In this document: positions 47,494 to 58,547 of the stretch, in pieces
How positions within the stretch are numbered: position 1 is the first letter of the stretch
Layout: each line of letters begins with the position of its first letter
Assembly: GCA_015680905.1 (NCBI GenBank)
Contig: CM027377.1
Location: 26,808,501 to 26,872,500 of the forward strand
DNA length: 64,000 nucleotides
From: Coptis chinensis
Taxonomy: Eukaryota; Streptophyta; Magnoliopsida; Ranunculales; Ranunculaceae
Direction of reading: 5' to 3'
Notes under the pieces: generated by a model
What the model saw: the letters and a program-made list of their open reading frames with translations, nothing else
Told to the model about the DNA's origin: nothing
Database searches by the model: none
Translations under genes and position numbers: made by a program

Positions 47494-50326
47494 GTAATTT
47501 CACTGCATGAGGATGCATTGGTAATCACTATAGCGATGAGAAATTATCTGGTAAAAAGGGTATTGATCGATTGCGGAAGTTCAGTAGATCTGCTGTTCAA
47601 AGGAGCCATGGAGGAAATGAATATCGATAGAGACCAGATGAAAGCACCACAAACTAATTTATTTGGGTTCAACGACAGTATGATCGAACCCATGGGCGAA
47701 CTAGTATTACCAGTAACTGCTAGGTCGACGACCATATTCACCAGGTTCATGGTGGTGGACACTAACTCCCAGTACAATGCAATCCTAGGGAGACGATGGA
47801 TTCATGAGATGAGGGCAATTCCATTGACATATTACCAGGTAATCCGTTTCCCCACAAATGGAGGGACGTATGAAATAAAAGGAGATCAAGTAGCCGCACA
47901 GACCATTCACCAGGTGACAGTAAAAAATATGATCCGAGGAATGAAAGGGGAGGTCGCCGCCAGAGCCGGGAGTGGCATAGCAATTGAGGAGGTGGCTTTA
48001 TCGGTAATATACGAGCCTCCGGCTGGACCAAAAACTTTGGATGAAATTGAGATAGTGAACCTGGGGGTAGAAGACGAGGAGAAATTTACTTCGGTGGGGT
48101 CGGAATTGCCAGATGAATGGAAGAGTAAGCTAGTACAATTTTTGGCAGAGAATAAAGATATATTTGCATGGGCAATTGAGGATATTACTGGGTTAGATCC
48201 AGAGTTTGCCTGTCATCGCTTGCATATGAATGAAAATGCTAGGCCAGTAAGACAGAAAATAAGAAGTGTGAGGCCGAAGTACGCTGAGGGTATTCACGAA
48301 GAGGTTACAAGACTAAAAGGGGCCGGAATAATTAGGGAGGTTGAGTTCACAGAATGGTTGTCGAATGTGGTCGCAGTGCCAAAGAAGAATGGCAAGGTTA
48401 GGATGTGCATTGACTTTACGGATGTCAACAAAGAATGTCCTAAAGATTGTTACCTAATGCCGCGGGTTGATGAGCTGGTGGACAGAATGGCAGGGTTCAA
48501 GATATTTTCTTTTATGGACGCGTCCATGGGATATAATCAAGTCGTGATGTACGGGCCATATCAGGAGAGGACGACCTTCGTGGTGGAAGGTGGTACTTAC
48601 TGTTATACGAGGATGCCATTTGGGTTAAAGAATGCTAGGGCCACATTTCAGCGGTTAGGAGAAAAAATGTTTGAGGGTAAGATTCGGAAGGGAATAAAAA
48701 TATATATTGACGACATGGTGGAGAAGAGCATGTCAGAGCAAGAACACTTAGACGGTCTCCAAGAGACTTTCCTCATACTGCGGAGGTATAAACTGAAGCT
48801 CAACCACCAAGAAATGCACCTTTGGGGTAACTTATGGAAAATTCTTGGGATACATAGTAACACATTGCGGAATAGAAGCAAATCCCAAACAGATAAGATC
48901 ACTTATAGATATGCCGTCCCTTCAAAATGTGAAAGAAGTACAAAGGTTGGCTGGAAGAGTCGTGGCATTGAACATATTTATTTCAAAATCATCTGATAAA
49001 TGCCGACCACTGTATCATTTGTTAAGAAAAACGCCGGATTTCCTATGGACCGCGGAGTGTGAAGAGGCCTTTCAAAAATTAAAGAGTTATTTGGGAAAAT
49101 CACCTTTACTATCACGGCCAGAACAGGGGGAAAAGTTGTACCTATATCTGGGAGTGTCAGAGTATGCAGTGACTTCAGTTCTAGTATGAGTGGTGGAAAA
49201 AGTAGAAAAGCCAGTTTACTTCCAAAGTAAAACCATGCTGGACGCGGAAACGCGATACAACAGAATTGAAAAGTACGTTTTGGCCTTGATATTTTCGGCC
49301 TTAAAGTTGAAGCCTTACTTCGAGGCCCATTCGGTGGTGGTGATAACGAATTTGCCATTAAAGCAAGCGTTGAAGGCATACAAATCAGGCAGAATGCTAA
49401 AGTGGGCGGTGATGCTCAGTTGTTATGAGATTCAATACCAGATTCGAACTGCGGAAAAGGCTCAAGCCATGGCTGAGTTTTTGGCAGAATTTCTGGCGGG
49501 GGACCCAACTTGGGGAGAAGAAATGGTCATGGAACAGGAAGGGGAACTGAGCCGCGATCCGTTGGATCCTTGGGACTCGCAGAATGGGTGGAGAGTGTTC
49601 GCAGATAGGTCCGCGACAGATACAGGGAATGGAATTGGAGTCGTCCTGGTGACGCCTGAGAACAATAGGCTAGAGTTGTCAATGAAATTGGGATTCACGG
49701 CTTCTAATAATGAGTCTGAATATGAGGCAGTAATAGCGGGATTGGATCTTGCAAAAGATTTGGGGGTGAATGAATTGTCTGTTTACTCTGATTCAAACTT
49801 AGTAATTTGTCAAATGAATGGTGGATTTATGGCCCGTTGCCCAAGGATGGCAAAGTACTTAGAGGTCTTACAAAGGAAAGCAAGCAAGTTTGATAGAATT
49901 AAGTTTGCACATCTTGGCCGCGGTGAAAACAAACACGCGGACGCATTGGCTTATGTGGCTGCAGTACTTCCGGGAACAGAGGGTCGGTCGATTGAAGTAA
50001 GAGTCCTAAGCAGACCAAGTACCTCAGAGGAGGAAAGCGTTTGGCTTACTACTGAGCAAGAGCAGGGATGGATGACACCCATTAAGACATTCCTGATGGG
50101 TGTAGAAATAGAAGACAAACAAGAGAGGCGGAGGATGGAACAAACGAGTCGACGATACACATTGCTCGAAGGGGATTTGTATAAAAGAAACTTCAACGGA
50201 CCAATGCTGAAGTGCATAGGGCCGCCGAATATACAAGAAGTTCTGGCTGAGATACACGAAGGGGATTGCGGCAGTCACTCGGCAGGGCGTACGACAACCC
50301 ACAGATTGATATCACAGGGGTATTTT
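47494..50326 (+). pseudogene. Gypsy protease, RT and two RNase H domains (element 2)
   Basis: Protease: LIDCGSSVDLLF (about 47564), the DTG-type active site written DCG. RT: VVAVPKKNGKVRMCIDFTDV, FSFMDASMGYNQV, RMPFGLKNARATFQ and YIDDM (about 48703). A frameshift near 48810 moves the reading to the +2 frame: GYIVTHCGIEANPKQI, DFLWTAECEEAFQKLK. The classical RNase H region follows a TGA at 49187: VYFQSKTMLDAETRYN, LKPYFEAHSVVVITN. The second, archaeal-type RNase H lies at about 49570-49960 with FADRSA, NNESEYEAVIAGL, VYSDSNLV and HADAL, giving the D-E-D-D set. The zinc part of integrase begins in the same frame at about 50250. Confidence 0.92.
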
Positions 50327-51301
50327 TAGCCACATATGAAGAGAGATGCCACAGCGTATGCCAAGAAATGTGAGAAGTGCTAGAGATTTGCACCGCTTAT
50401 ACATTCGCCAGCAGAGCCACTACATAACGTGTTCAGCCCATGGCCATTCGCCGTGTGGGCATTGGATATAGTTGGATCGCTGCCCATGGCAAGTGGCAAA
50501 AGAAGGTTTATGTTGGCCGCAACAGATTATTTTACCAAGTGGGTAGAAGGAGTAGCGTTGCAGCAAGTTAAAGAAGACAATGTGAAGAAGTTGCTTTGGG
50601 AAAACATCATATGTAGATTCGGGTTGCCACATACGATCATCGCGGATAATGGAACCCAATTTACAGGTGGAAAGGTTCGAGAGTTCCTTCAAGCATTTAG
50701 GGTGAAACAGGGGTTCTCAGCACCATATAATTCAGAAGGAAATGGGCAAGCGGAGTCTTCTAACAAAATCATAATAGATAATATAAAGAGAAAACTAGAG
50801 GCGCAGAAAGGAGCATGGGCAGACGAACTGAACCACATACTCTGGGCATACCGCACCACACCGCGAACCACGACTAAGGAGTCACCGTTCGTAATGACAT
50901 ATGGAGTGGAGGCAGTCATACCAGTGGAAATGATAGTATCCACAACCAGAACCAAAGCTGTAGAAATGGGAAGGAATAAGAGAATATTGGCCAGTGAGTT
51001 GAACCTCATAGAAGAAAAAAGAGAAATAGTCCGCATACGATTGGAGGAATATCATCGAAGGTTACAACGACAATATGACAAGAGAGTGAAGCCGCGCACC
51101 TTCGAGGTGGGGGAGTTAGTTCTGCGGCGTGTTACACCAGCAACGAAAAAGGAGAATGAAGGTAAACTGGGGCCCAACTGGGAAGGACCCTATGTTGTGA
51201 TGGAAAAGGGTACATTTGGAACTTATCAATTGCAAACTTCAGTTGGGGAAAAGATCGAGAAACCTTGGAACATTAGAATGTTAAAAAAATTTCATGTATG
51301 A
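50327..51301 (+). pseudogene. Gypsy integrase (element 2), two early stops
   Basis: The zinc-binding domain (DCGSHSAGRTTTH ... KKCEKC) is interrupted by TAG at 50327 (where Trp is usual) and TAG at 50381. From 50429 the frame is open to the stop after 51300. The core reads WALDIVGSLP (first Asp, about 50462), IIADNGTQFTGG (second Asp, about 50645) and GNGQAESSNK (Glu, about 50753), then ILWAYRTTPRTTTKESPF. The C-terminal domain is GPNWEGPYVV and IRMLKKFHV. The triad is complete. Unlike element 1, this copy follows on from a present RT and RNase H. Confidence 0.93.
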
Positions 51302-51398
51302 ATTGAAGATTGTCAGTTTTTATTACTTATCATATATTAAAGCGTGCACTTCTTCCATATGTCTTATGATGTGAACAAAGGAATTAAACTGATTTGAA

Positions 51399-52010
51399 GG
51401 CAAACTGAGATGCCCCACCAGGCTTCGTAGCCGCTAAAAGACAGAGGGAGGAATGATCCCTTCGCGGACTATGGTCCATTTCAAACTAGGGGCAAACTGA
51501 GCTGCCACCATGAAGTTTCACAGCCACAAAAAGCAGCGGAGGGGATGAGCCCTTCGCGGACCGAGGTCCGAATCAAACTGGGGGCAAACTGAGCTGCCCC
51601 CTAAGGCTTCACAGCCACCTAATGACAGCTGGGGATGAGCCCTTCGTGGACTGAGGGCCGAATAAAACTGGGGGCAAACTAAGCTGCCCCCTAAGGCTTC
51701 ACAGCCACCCAATGACAGCGGGGGGGGGATGAGCCCTTCACGGACTCAGGTCCGAATCAAACTAGGGGCAAACTGAGATGCCCCCACAAGGCTTCACAAC
51801 CACCCAATGAAAGCGGGGATGAGCCCTATGCGGACTACAGCCGATCAAAACCGGGGGAACTGAAGCCTGCCCCATGAGGCTTCACAGCCACACAAAGCAG
51901 CGCGGGGGGGGGGGGGGGGGTGTTGAGCCCATTGCGGAACGAGGTTCTAATCAAACTGGCGTGAACTAAGCAGGTTCCACCAGGCATAACAGCCGAACAG
52001 AGATAGATAA
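51399..52010. repeat. 90-bp tandem array in the 3' region of element 2
   Basis: About seven units of 90-94 bp begin near 51399, 51491, 51583, 51673, 51767, about 51856 and about 51959. Each reads ggcaaactgagctgcccc, ggcttcacagccac, gatgagcccttcgcggac, ggtccgaatcaaactggg. Later units are more diverged. Unit ends carry G runs, with one of about 18-20 G at 51904-51921 that could form quadruplexes or be a sequencing weak spot. The unit is unrelated to the array in element 1 but sits in the same position. Confidence 0.88.
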
Positions 52011-52222
52011 AGGGAAGAGAGATGAAATTAGACATCATACATTACTAAAGGACTTATGCTTTCAGATTACGAAACTAGGGAGAATATAGTGAAGTTCAAA
52101 GTTAAAAAAGCTTGAGTTGTACCCTGCTGGGCTTACCCAGAAATCCAGGCTACAGCCATATACACAACTCAAAATGAGTAAGGTCAAAAGTATATCAACT
52201 GCAAAGAACAAAATTATAAAGT

Positions 52223-54472
52223 TCACTCAATATTCAAATCTTCAGAGTCACCTTCTCCCATTGGCTGGCCTTCACACCCTTCCTTCTGTGAGGAAACCTC
52301 AGTCACCTCCCCAACAATTATAGGATCATCACCCTCGGCAATTGGGGAAATGATCGCGATGTTAGTGGACAGGGGGTGCGCGAGCATATCAGACTCAGAT
52401 GGCACCAACGTTGGAGTATCAACGACTGGAGGTGGAATGACCGGAGGAGGCAGAGGAAGAAGGCGGCCAGCAGCAGTAAGCTCATCAAGTTGTTGCTGTA
52501 GTGGATGACCTATCTTCTTCTCAGCTAGGACTCGAAAGCAGTCAACGGCTTCCTGCACCGCTTTGTCCACCGCAGCCTGAGTAGACATCTTATCCGCCTC
52601 CCGTTGGCTCTCCATTTTGGAAGCGACCCTAGATACATAATCGTGATGCTTATCTTCGGCTTGCTGAAGTGCTTTCTGTGCCTTCACTGCCACTATGCGC
52701 AGATTATCCCGATCCTTCTCTAGCTTGGTATACTTCGCTTTCCAGCCGTCAGGACCATTAATCTCCTGCTTCGTGATTTCCAAAGAGTCCAAGGTGCTGG
52801 TCAAACCGCGGACCACATGTCCAATGTCCAGGCTCAGCTGATGAAAAATATACCTTAGCAAAGAATGTGCGGAAAAGAAAGTGAAATAAAGAAAGGGGAA
52901 CCTACCTTTTCCCAACCAGTATAGATAGACGATTTGTGAGAGGCAAAGGAGCCAGAATCGCCATATGCTTGATCCTTCGGAAGATGTGAGCCAAAAAAGA
53001 GGGAAGCTGCAACAGCTGGGTTGTCCAAGGCTTAGTCGCGGATGTTTATATCACGATCCCTAGCCTTAAATCACGGTTGCCAGACTTCAACCATTCCAGA
53101 GGGTAGGGAACCGGATGCAGTTGATTCCTTCCCATGCCGACGCCCTGGAGCTAGTGGCTGCGACGGTTCAACATAGTGGACAGGGGCTCCCAGAGGTGTA
53201 TTCATGGCCTTCTTCTTTGGAGGACTCGAGGCAGTGACTTCTACGGCCTCATCACCATCTGAGTCGATGTCCCACAGTTTGAGTTTACTTGCGGCCATGT
53301 TAGCGGCAAAAATGTTGGAAGGAGGAGGACTAATATCGTCTTCCCAGTCCGCTAACGCAGAATACGAAAAAGGGGCGGTACGGGGAGCAGGGGAGTGGGA
53401 TTGAGCAGCGGCTCTTTGTGCAACGGATTTGGAATGGTAGATCTTGGTGGTGTATTTGAAGGACCTGAGGGTTTTTCTTTTAGGGACAGGGGAGGATTTG
53501 GGTTTTCTTTCTTTGGGAAGCAGCAAACGATAGAGGGGACCTTGGCAGTCGCCGATGCTTTTAAAGGATGGATCAAGTAAAAGAGGGTTGCCTTTTTCTA
53601 GGTCAATGCCGAGAAGTGCGCACTGAGCACTACCCAAATCGCGGAGGTGTTGAAAATTTTTGGATGAAATGCCGGCGTAGATTTGGGATCGCGAATCAGT
53701 TCTCCAACCTGGATCACAAAATAAAAACAAGTTAAAAACATAGTTAGAAAGGAGCACTGCGAAGTAAAAGGCGGTACGTACCACTTTTAAGAAAATTGAG
53801 TTGCCTTAGAAAAACTTTTGATGAAAGGTCCGAGGAGAGAAAACTCCCAGACACATATAACGGATAGTAATGCCATATTTTGTCAGATGTGGTAAGGTGG
53901 AGGATAAAAGACTTCTTCTGTGGACGAGTACAGAAGGACTGGTACCCTATGCTACCAAACTTGGTGCTCTTCTTTATATAAAAATGAGTAATTATATCGC
54001 GGAGTTGGATTTTAGGGGACTGGGTTTCATTATAATGGTTCGCGGCATACATGACACGCCAAAAATTACCTATGCCTTGGCAGGGCAGAATATTTAAGTG
54101 ATTGCATACCTCGACATCTAGAAGAGTTAAAGGAAAACGCTAAGCCCGCCCTTATCCGCCCCAAGAGCGATGAGAGACAAACCAGTGTCGCGGTTTTACC
54201 AAATATGGAAAATGGGTGACGCCGGGCACATGCGCAAGGACCAAGTCGGCTGGGATGCCATAGGCAGTTTTGATTGCATCTAGATTTGGTCTACAATGAT
54301 ATGACGGTGGGGGAGAACGAGTAGTCTTTCTTCCTGAGGTAGAGGGTTTAGCGGCAGAATTGGAAGAACCAAAATTCTAGGATTCAGATCTGTTCGCAGT
54401 ATGTTTGCTAGATCTGGACTCCAACCCATCGGATCTAGTGACTGAGGTATTCGCAGACTCAGATTTCGACAT
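52223..54472 (-). pseudogene. Antisense multi-exon gene of element 2 (Transposase_28-like domain)
   Basis: Runs against gag-pol. The start at 54472 (MSKSESANTSVTRSDG) is followed after 31 codons by a TAG. Further readable blocks include RPNLDAIKTAYGIPADLVL (about 54290), FPLTLLDVEVCNHLNILPCQ (about 54130) and FWRVMYAANHY (about 54050). These resemble the plant domain called putative gypsy-type transposon (Pfam Transposase_28). A donor near 53782 and an acceptor near 53711 remove a short intron; exon 2 carries IYAGISSKNFQHLRDLGSAQ, a basic Pro/Ser stretch and ends at TGA near 53071, followed by readable sequence to a donor near 52908. The last exon is a coiled coil (KYTKLEKDRDNLRIVAVKAQ) with a Pro-rich, acidic tail ending at 52223. 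Role unknown. Confidence 0.68.
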
Positions 54473-55041
54473 ATCGGACTAAAATGAAGGAAGGAAATGG
54501 GAAACAATAATGGTGGGAGCGAGTTACAAAGGGAAAAGTGAGGGCAGTAACACAAGTGAACACAACAAGATAACAATAGAAGGGAATGGAAAGGGAGAAG
54601 ACAAACCTGAATTGCAAGGCAGCAAAGCCAAACGGAGTAGATCAAAAGGAACCCGATCGGAGCTTGGAAATCACACAAGGGAGAAGAACAACAAGAAGAA
54701 GTTGGAGAGGCTGGAAGAAAGATGCAATGCTAGAGTGTGGGATTTGGAGTGGAGAGAGGGGTTTAAGCGGGAGTCTAAGCGGTAGGGGCAAAAAGGTAAT
54801 CCCGGAAAAAGGAACCATGGGAGTAAGACACGTGGGGCCTTGAAATTCTAAAAGGTCAGGTTATATGCGCATGCGCATGGGACAGCTGGAGGTAATGATG
54901 GACCACGTGCCAATAAAGAATGGGAGGGTAACTGAACCAAATATAGAGAAGCATACCACAAAGTGAAGAAGGGATTGAGATGGTGGTTCTCGGTCCCATT
55001 GGCTGTTCGCTGACCACCAAGGGGTTCACTCGACGTCGATG

Positions 55042-55058
55042 GGACCGAGAGGGGCATC
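55042..55058 (+). other. Polypurine tract of gypsy element 2
   Basis: ggaccgagaggggcatc lies directly before the 3' LTR. Confidence 0.65.
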
Positions 55059-55503
55059 TGTAGAGGCCATATTCCTGACATAGGAAGTAAGTGGGATGTA
55101 GGCAAGTTAAGATGGAGGAGACATGCTGCAATAGATCATGTCCGCGGAACCCCAACTGCTCGAAACTGCCGCGACAGGTTGGGGAACAGATGACGCTGGA
55201 TTGAAAAGAGATCAACGAAGAACAAAAGGTGACAGAAGGCAAGTGGGCCGTAGGCAAGCTAAGAAGGAGGAGACAGACTACAGTAGATCATATCCGCAGA
55301 ACCCCAACTGCTAGAAACCGCCGCGACAGATGGGGGAACAGATGACGCTGGATTAAGGGGAGATTAACGAAGGGCATGAGGCGGTTAAGAAGAGGGAGGG
55401 AGAAATGGATAAAGGGAGGAGAAAAGAGAAGAAAAAGAAGAAGAGAAAGAGAAAAAGTGAGAAGAGAGACAAATAAGTTCTGAGATTGTAATTTCTGATA
55501 ACA
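55059..55503 (+). repeat. 3' LTR of gypsy element 2, with two 152-bp repeat units
   Basis: 445 bp. Tandem units start at 55098 and 55250, the same 152-bp period as in the 5' LTR but one unit fewer. It ends gataaca at 55503. Confidence 0.9.
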
Positions 55504-58221
55504 CTGTACATTTACAGTTTTACACTAAGCAGTCATTTACATTTCAGAGTTCTGGATGTTTGTTTAGATTTGGGCCAATGTATATAATAAATATATCATC
55601 ATACTGATATAGATATTGTAGCACAATATGCAGACATAAGAGTAATGATTAATGAATATACGTAAAGTTCGCATAATATATCAATTAAGTGCAGTAGTAT
55701 GCTATGTTGGATCAGCTGTTTTATATATAACTATATGAGTTCGGACTTCAACATTTCATAGTGGCAAGCACCTAGTGCCCCATGAACTTGAGAGCCGCGC
55801 TACCTCGCAGTCAGTACTCAGTAGTCAGTATTACATCAAAAACCATGTTCAAAGCCTAGGATTAGGAATGATTCCAACTTTTGACGCCTTCATCCTGGAC
55901 CTACACAGTACTGCTACATTTCTATATTACCACATGAGCATATTCTATTTTACAATGAAAAGGCCAGACTAAAGCTTAAAATCCTTTCTCTTTTATCGTG
56001 GCCGCATAAAGCTGAAATCCGCCCATGAAATGAATGAACTGGATAGTTAAAGTGCAAGGTTCTAGCTGCATTTTCATTTCGCCATGCACCATACATTGGA
56101 AGGAAGACTCTTTGTCTTTTGGGTTTATTCAAAAGATTCTCACTTTAACAGAGCTTAATAAGAGGCAAAGTGTAGTGTGGGAGTGAACATGCATACAGGA
56201 GAAGGTATCTTAAATTTTTTGAAAAAGTACCAATTTTGGTCCTCTGTACTCGACTACTTCTCTAGCTAGTACTAGTGTTGAGGAGTCGGGACTTCATGTT
56301 TACAAGATTTTTCTTCTATTGTTTCAAGTTCTTTACCACTTAAAGTTTTGAGTGATTTTACACAGTTACATCCCGAGCGTGCATTCTGTAACCTATGGGG
56401 TCATGTACATACACTTTGTATAAAATGTAATAGTAATTGCATAAAGGAATATTAAACCATTCTTAGAGACTCGTATAAGTTAATTTAAACACACTTCTCT
56501 TAATTCTTTTTGTCAAAGTGAACTCAATATATATTAAGAATACGTAAGAAGTTACAGAGATAATTTGAATGTTGTAAACTGACTTTTTTTTTGGCAACTG
56601 ACTGGAAGTGAAGTAGTGGTGCAAAGCCGTTATCCATGACAAGCTGAAAGGTATTGGTGAATTGTGTTGCACCTTGCACAGTTGTACTTGCACGTGGAAT
56701 GGTGCATGTCGCTTTAGAAATAGGAAAAATAAAGATTGACTAGTCGAAATGAAAACAGTTCGTTAACGAAACAAATATTCAGAAATACTATAGTTTTGAA
56801 ATGAGACTAAAATTGAAGTGTGTAGAGAATTTATAAAGAGGTAGAAATAAGCAGCAGGGAGAACCAAATCAAGGTAGTATTGTTTTTGAATCGTATTAGA
56901 CCGCTGCATGGACTGCATCGACTTCCAAAGACGCGTAATGTAGCACTATCTTACTAGTGAGCAGTTTCAAAATCTAAAATTGTGTTGTTGCACCCCTAGA
57001 CTAGGGGCCATATGAATCAAATCTACAAGGCCTACATAGATATTGAGAGCCAATTTCAATTTTGTAAGCAAGTGGTATGTGGATCAAATTGCTTCAGAAG
57101 GCTACCCCAATGTTTAAGCTTTCCAACTCATAATCCTCCAGTTTGAGTTGCTATCAGAAGTTGATAGGCGTTCACTTTGAGGGAGCGTCTATGCCTTGGT
57201 TTTTGTTTAAATTGCTTTCTCATAGCGCACGCCCCTACCTCCATTCAAGGAGTGGAGACAAAAGAGTCGTCGGCCCAATCATCAGAAACAATATCTCTAG
57301 CTCCTTATTATACCCATCAATTCTACCTTTTCTTTATAGTCATCTATAGTTTTTACCCCCTACTATCATAATCACAACATTAATTAAAAACCAGAGATTA
57401 CAGCCAAAGACAAAGCCCAATAACAATTTTGCAATAGTTCCGCTTTGATTTTTCATTTTGCCACAAGTCTCAAACCAGGCTGACATCATTATTTTTAACT
57501 TACAATTTTGATTGAATAACACATTTTCAATTTTAATTTCGCCACAAGTCCTATCTATTTAAATTTACATATCATATATTAAATTTGCATATGTAAATTT
57601 ATATTTTCATATGAAAAGAAAACTATATAAATTTAAATTTGCAGATAAAAATAATATACAAATTTAAATTTATATAGAACTTATGACAAAATTAAAATTG
57701 AAATAGATTTAAGGGCGAAAATATTTGAAAAAATTGGACTCTCAACCCAATTACTTGTAATTAAAACTATTAGTAGGAATTGTTCTAGCGAATGAAATTG
57801 GACTAGGCTGCAACTTGGGTGGGCTAAGTTCTAGTCTAATTTTGGGCTGTAGATTCAAAGGTCTTTGATTGGGTTCTGGTTAGAATTTTGAAGCACGGCC
57901 AGAGCTTGGGCTGTGTTCGGGTTAAGACGTGGCTTAAACAGTGATGTGTATAAAGACCTTTGACTTTGATTATAAAGTCCTTGTTTTTACGTCTTAGAAA
58001 AAACTTATTAGAATTAAATTTTGCGTGTTGGACAGTTTTTAGAATTCAATCTTGCGAGTGACAAACCTTTGGGTGATATACCAAATGACTTTACATAGAA
58101 CATTGCCAGCATCACTAAGTTACCGATCTCATTTAATTTAAAAACAGGTTTGTTAACTAAAAAACAAAGAAAAAAAATGCAAAAAACTTCATAGATTATA
58201 TAGGCTAGACTTTAGGTAGGG
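55504..58221. other. AT-rich spacer, no gene recognised
   Basis: 2.7 kb. At about 57540-57690 repeated aaatttaaatttgca/atatgtaaatt words form a small AT-rich palindromic cluster. No coding frame with family features. Confidence 0.45.
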
Positions 58222-58547
58222 TAGGGTTGGAAATGGAGTGGGTTTGGGTCGGATTCTCACTCAAAACTCTTATCATATTTGGATCCATTCGAATTCGGGT
58301 CAGATTTCGGATATCTATATCCATATCCATTAAAAAACACAAAAAAAATACACTATTTTTATACTTTTCATATATAAATGTAAGATATAAGTTAATTTTT
58401 TGATATCAAAATATAAATCTTGTTAAAATGATTTGGGTTTTCGGATATTCGGGTCGAATTCTAATCACAAACATAGAAACCATATCCGTTAAAATGGATT
58501 CGGATATGGTCGGAATCAGGTCGCATCCTGTACCATTTCCAACCCTA
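58222..58547. mobile_element. hAT-like MITE, 326 bp
   Basis: Perfect 15-bp terminal inverted repeats TAGGGTTGGAAATGG (58222-58236) and its complement (58533-58547). The interior is rich in ttcgg(a/g)tatcc and ggtc(g/a)gattc words that pair across the centre. The TAGGG start fits hAT superfamily MITEs. Both flanks contain GTAGGG, but a clean 8-bp duplication is not visible. Confidence 0.65.

Larger units (their letters stand above)
45265..55503 (+). mobile_element. Ty3/gypsy LTR retrotransposon, Tat lineage, nearly full length but dead
   Basis: 10.2 kb. LTRs start TGTAGAGG(T/C)CATATTCCTGAC; flanks are GTGTA (45260-45264) and CTGTA (55504-55508), one mismatch as a 5-bp duplication. Order: LTR, primer site, gag, protease, RT, RNase H, a second archaeal-type RNase H, integrase, tandem array, antisense gene, purine tract, LTR. 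RT before integrase is the gypsy order, and the second RNase H plus the antisense gene define the Tat group. At least six stops and one frameshift interrupt gag-pol. Its LTRs differ from those of element 1, so it is another family using the same primer sequence. Confidence 0.93.

Noticed and set aside
54510..54843. Plus-strand basic frames before the 3' LTR
   Set aside because: They lie over the 5' flank of the antisense gene, are Lys/Arg/Glu low-complexity and lack family features.
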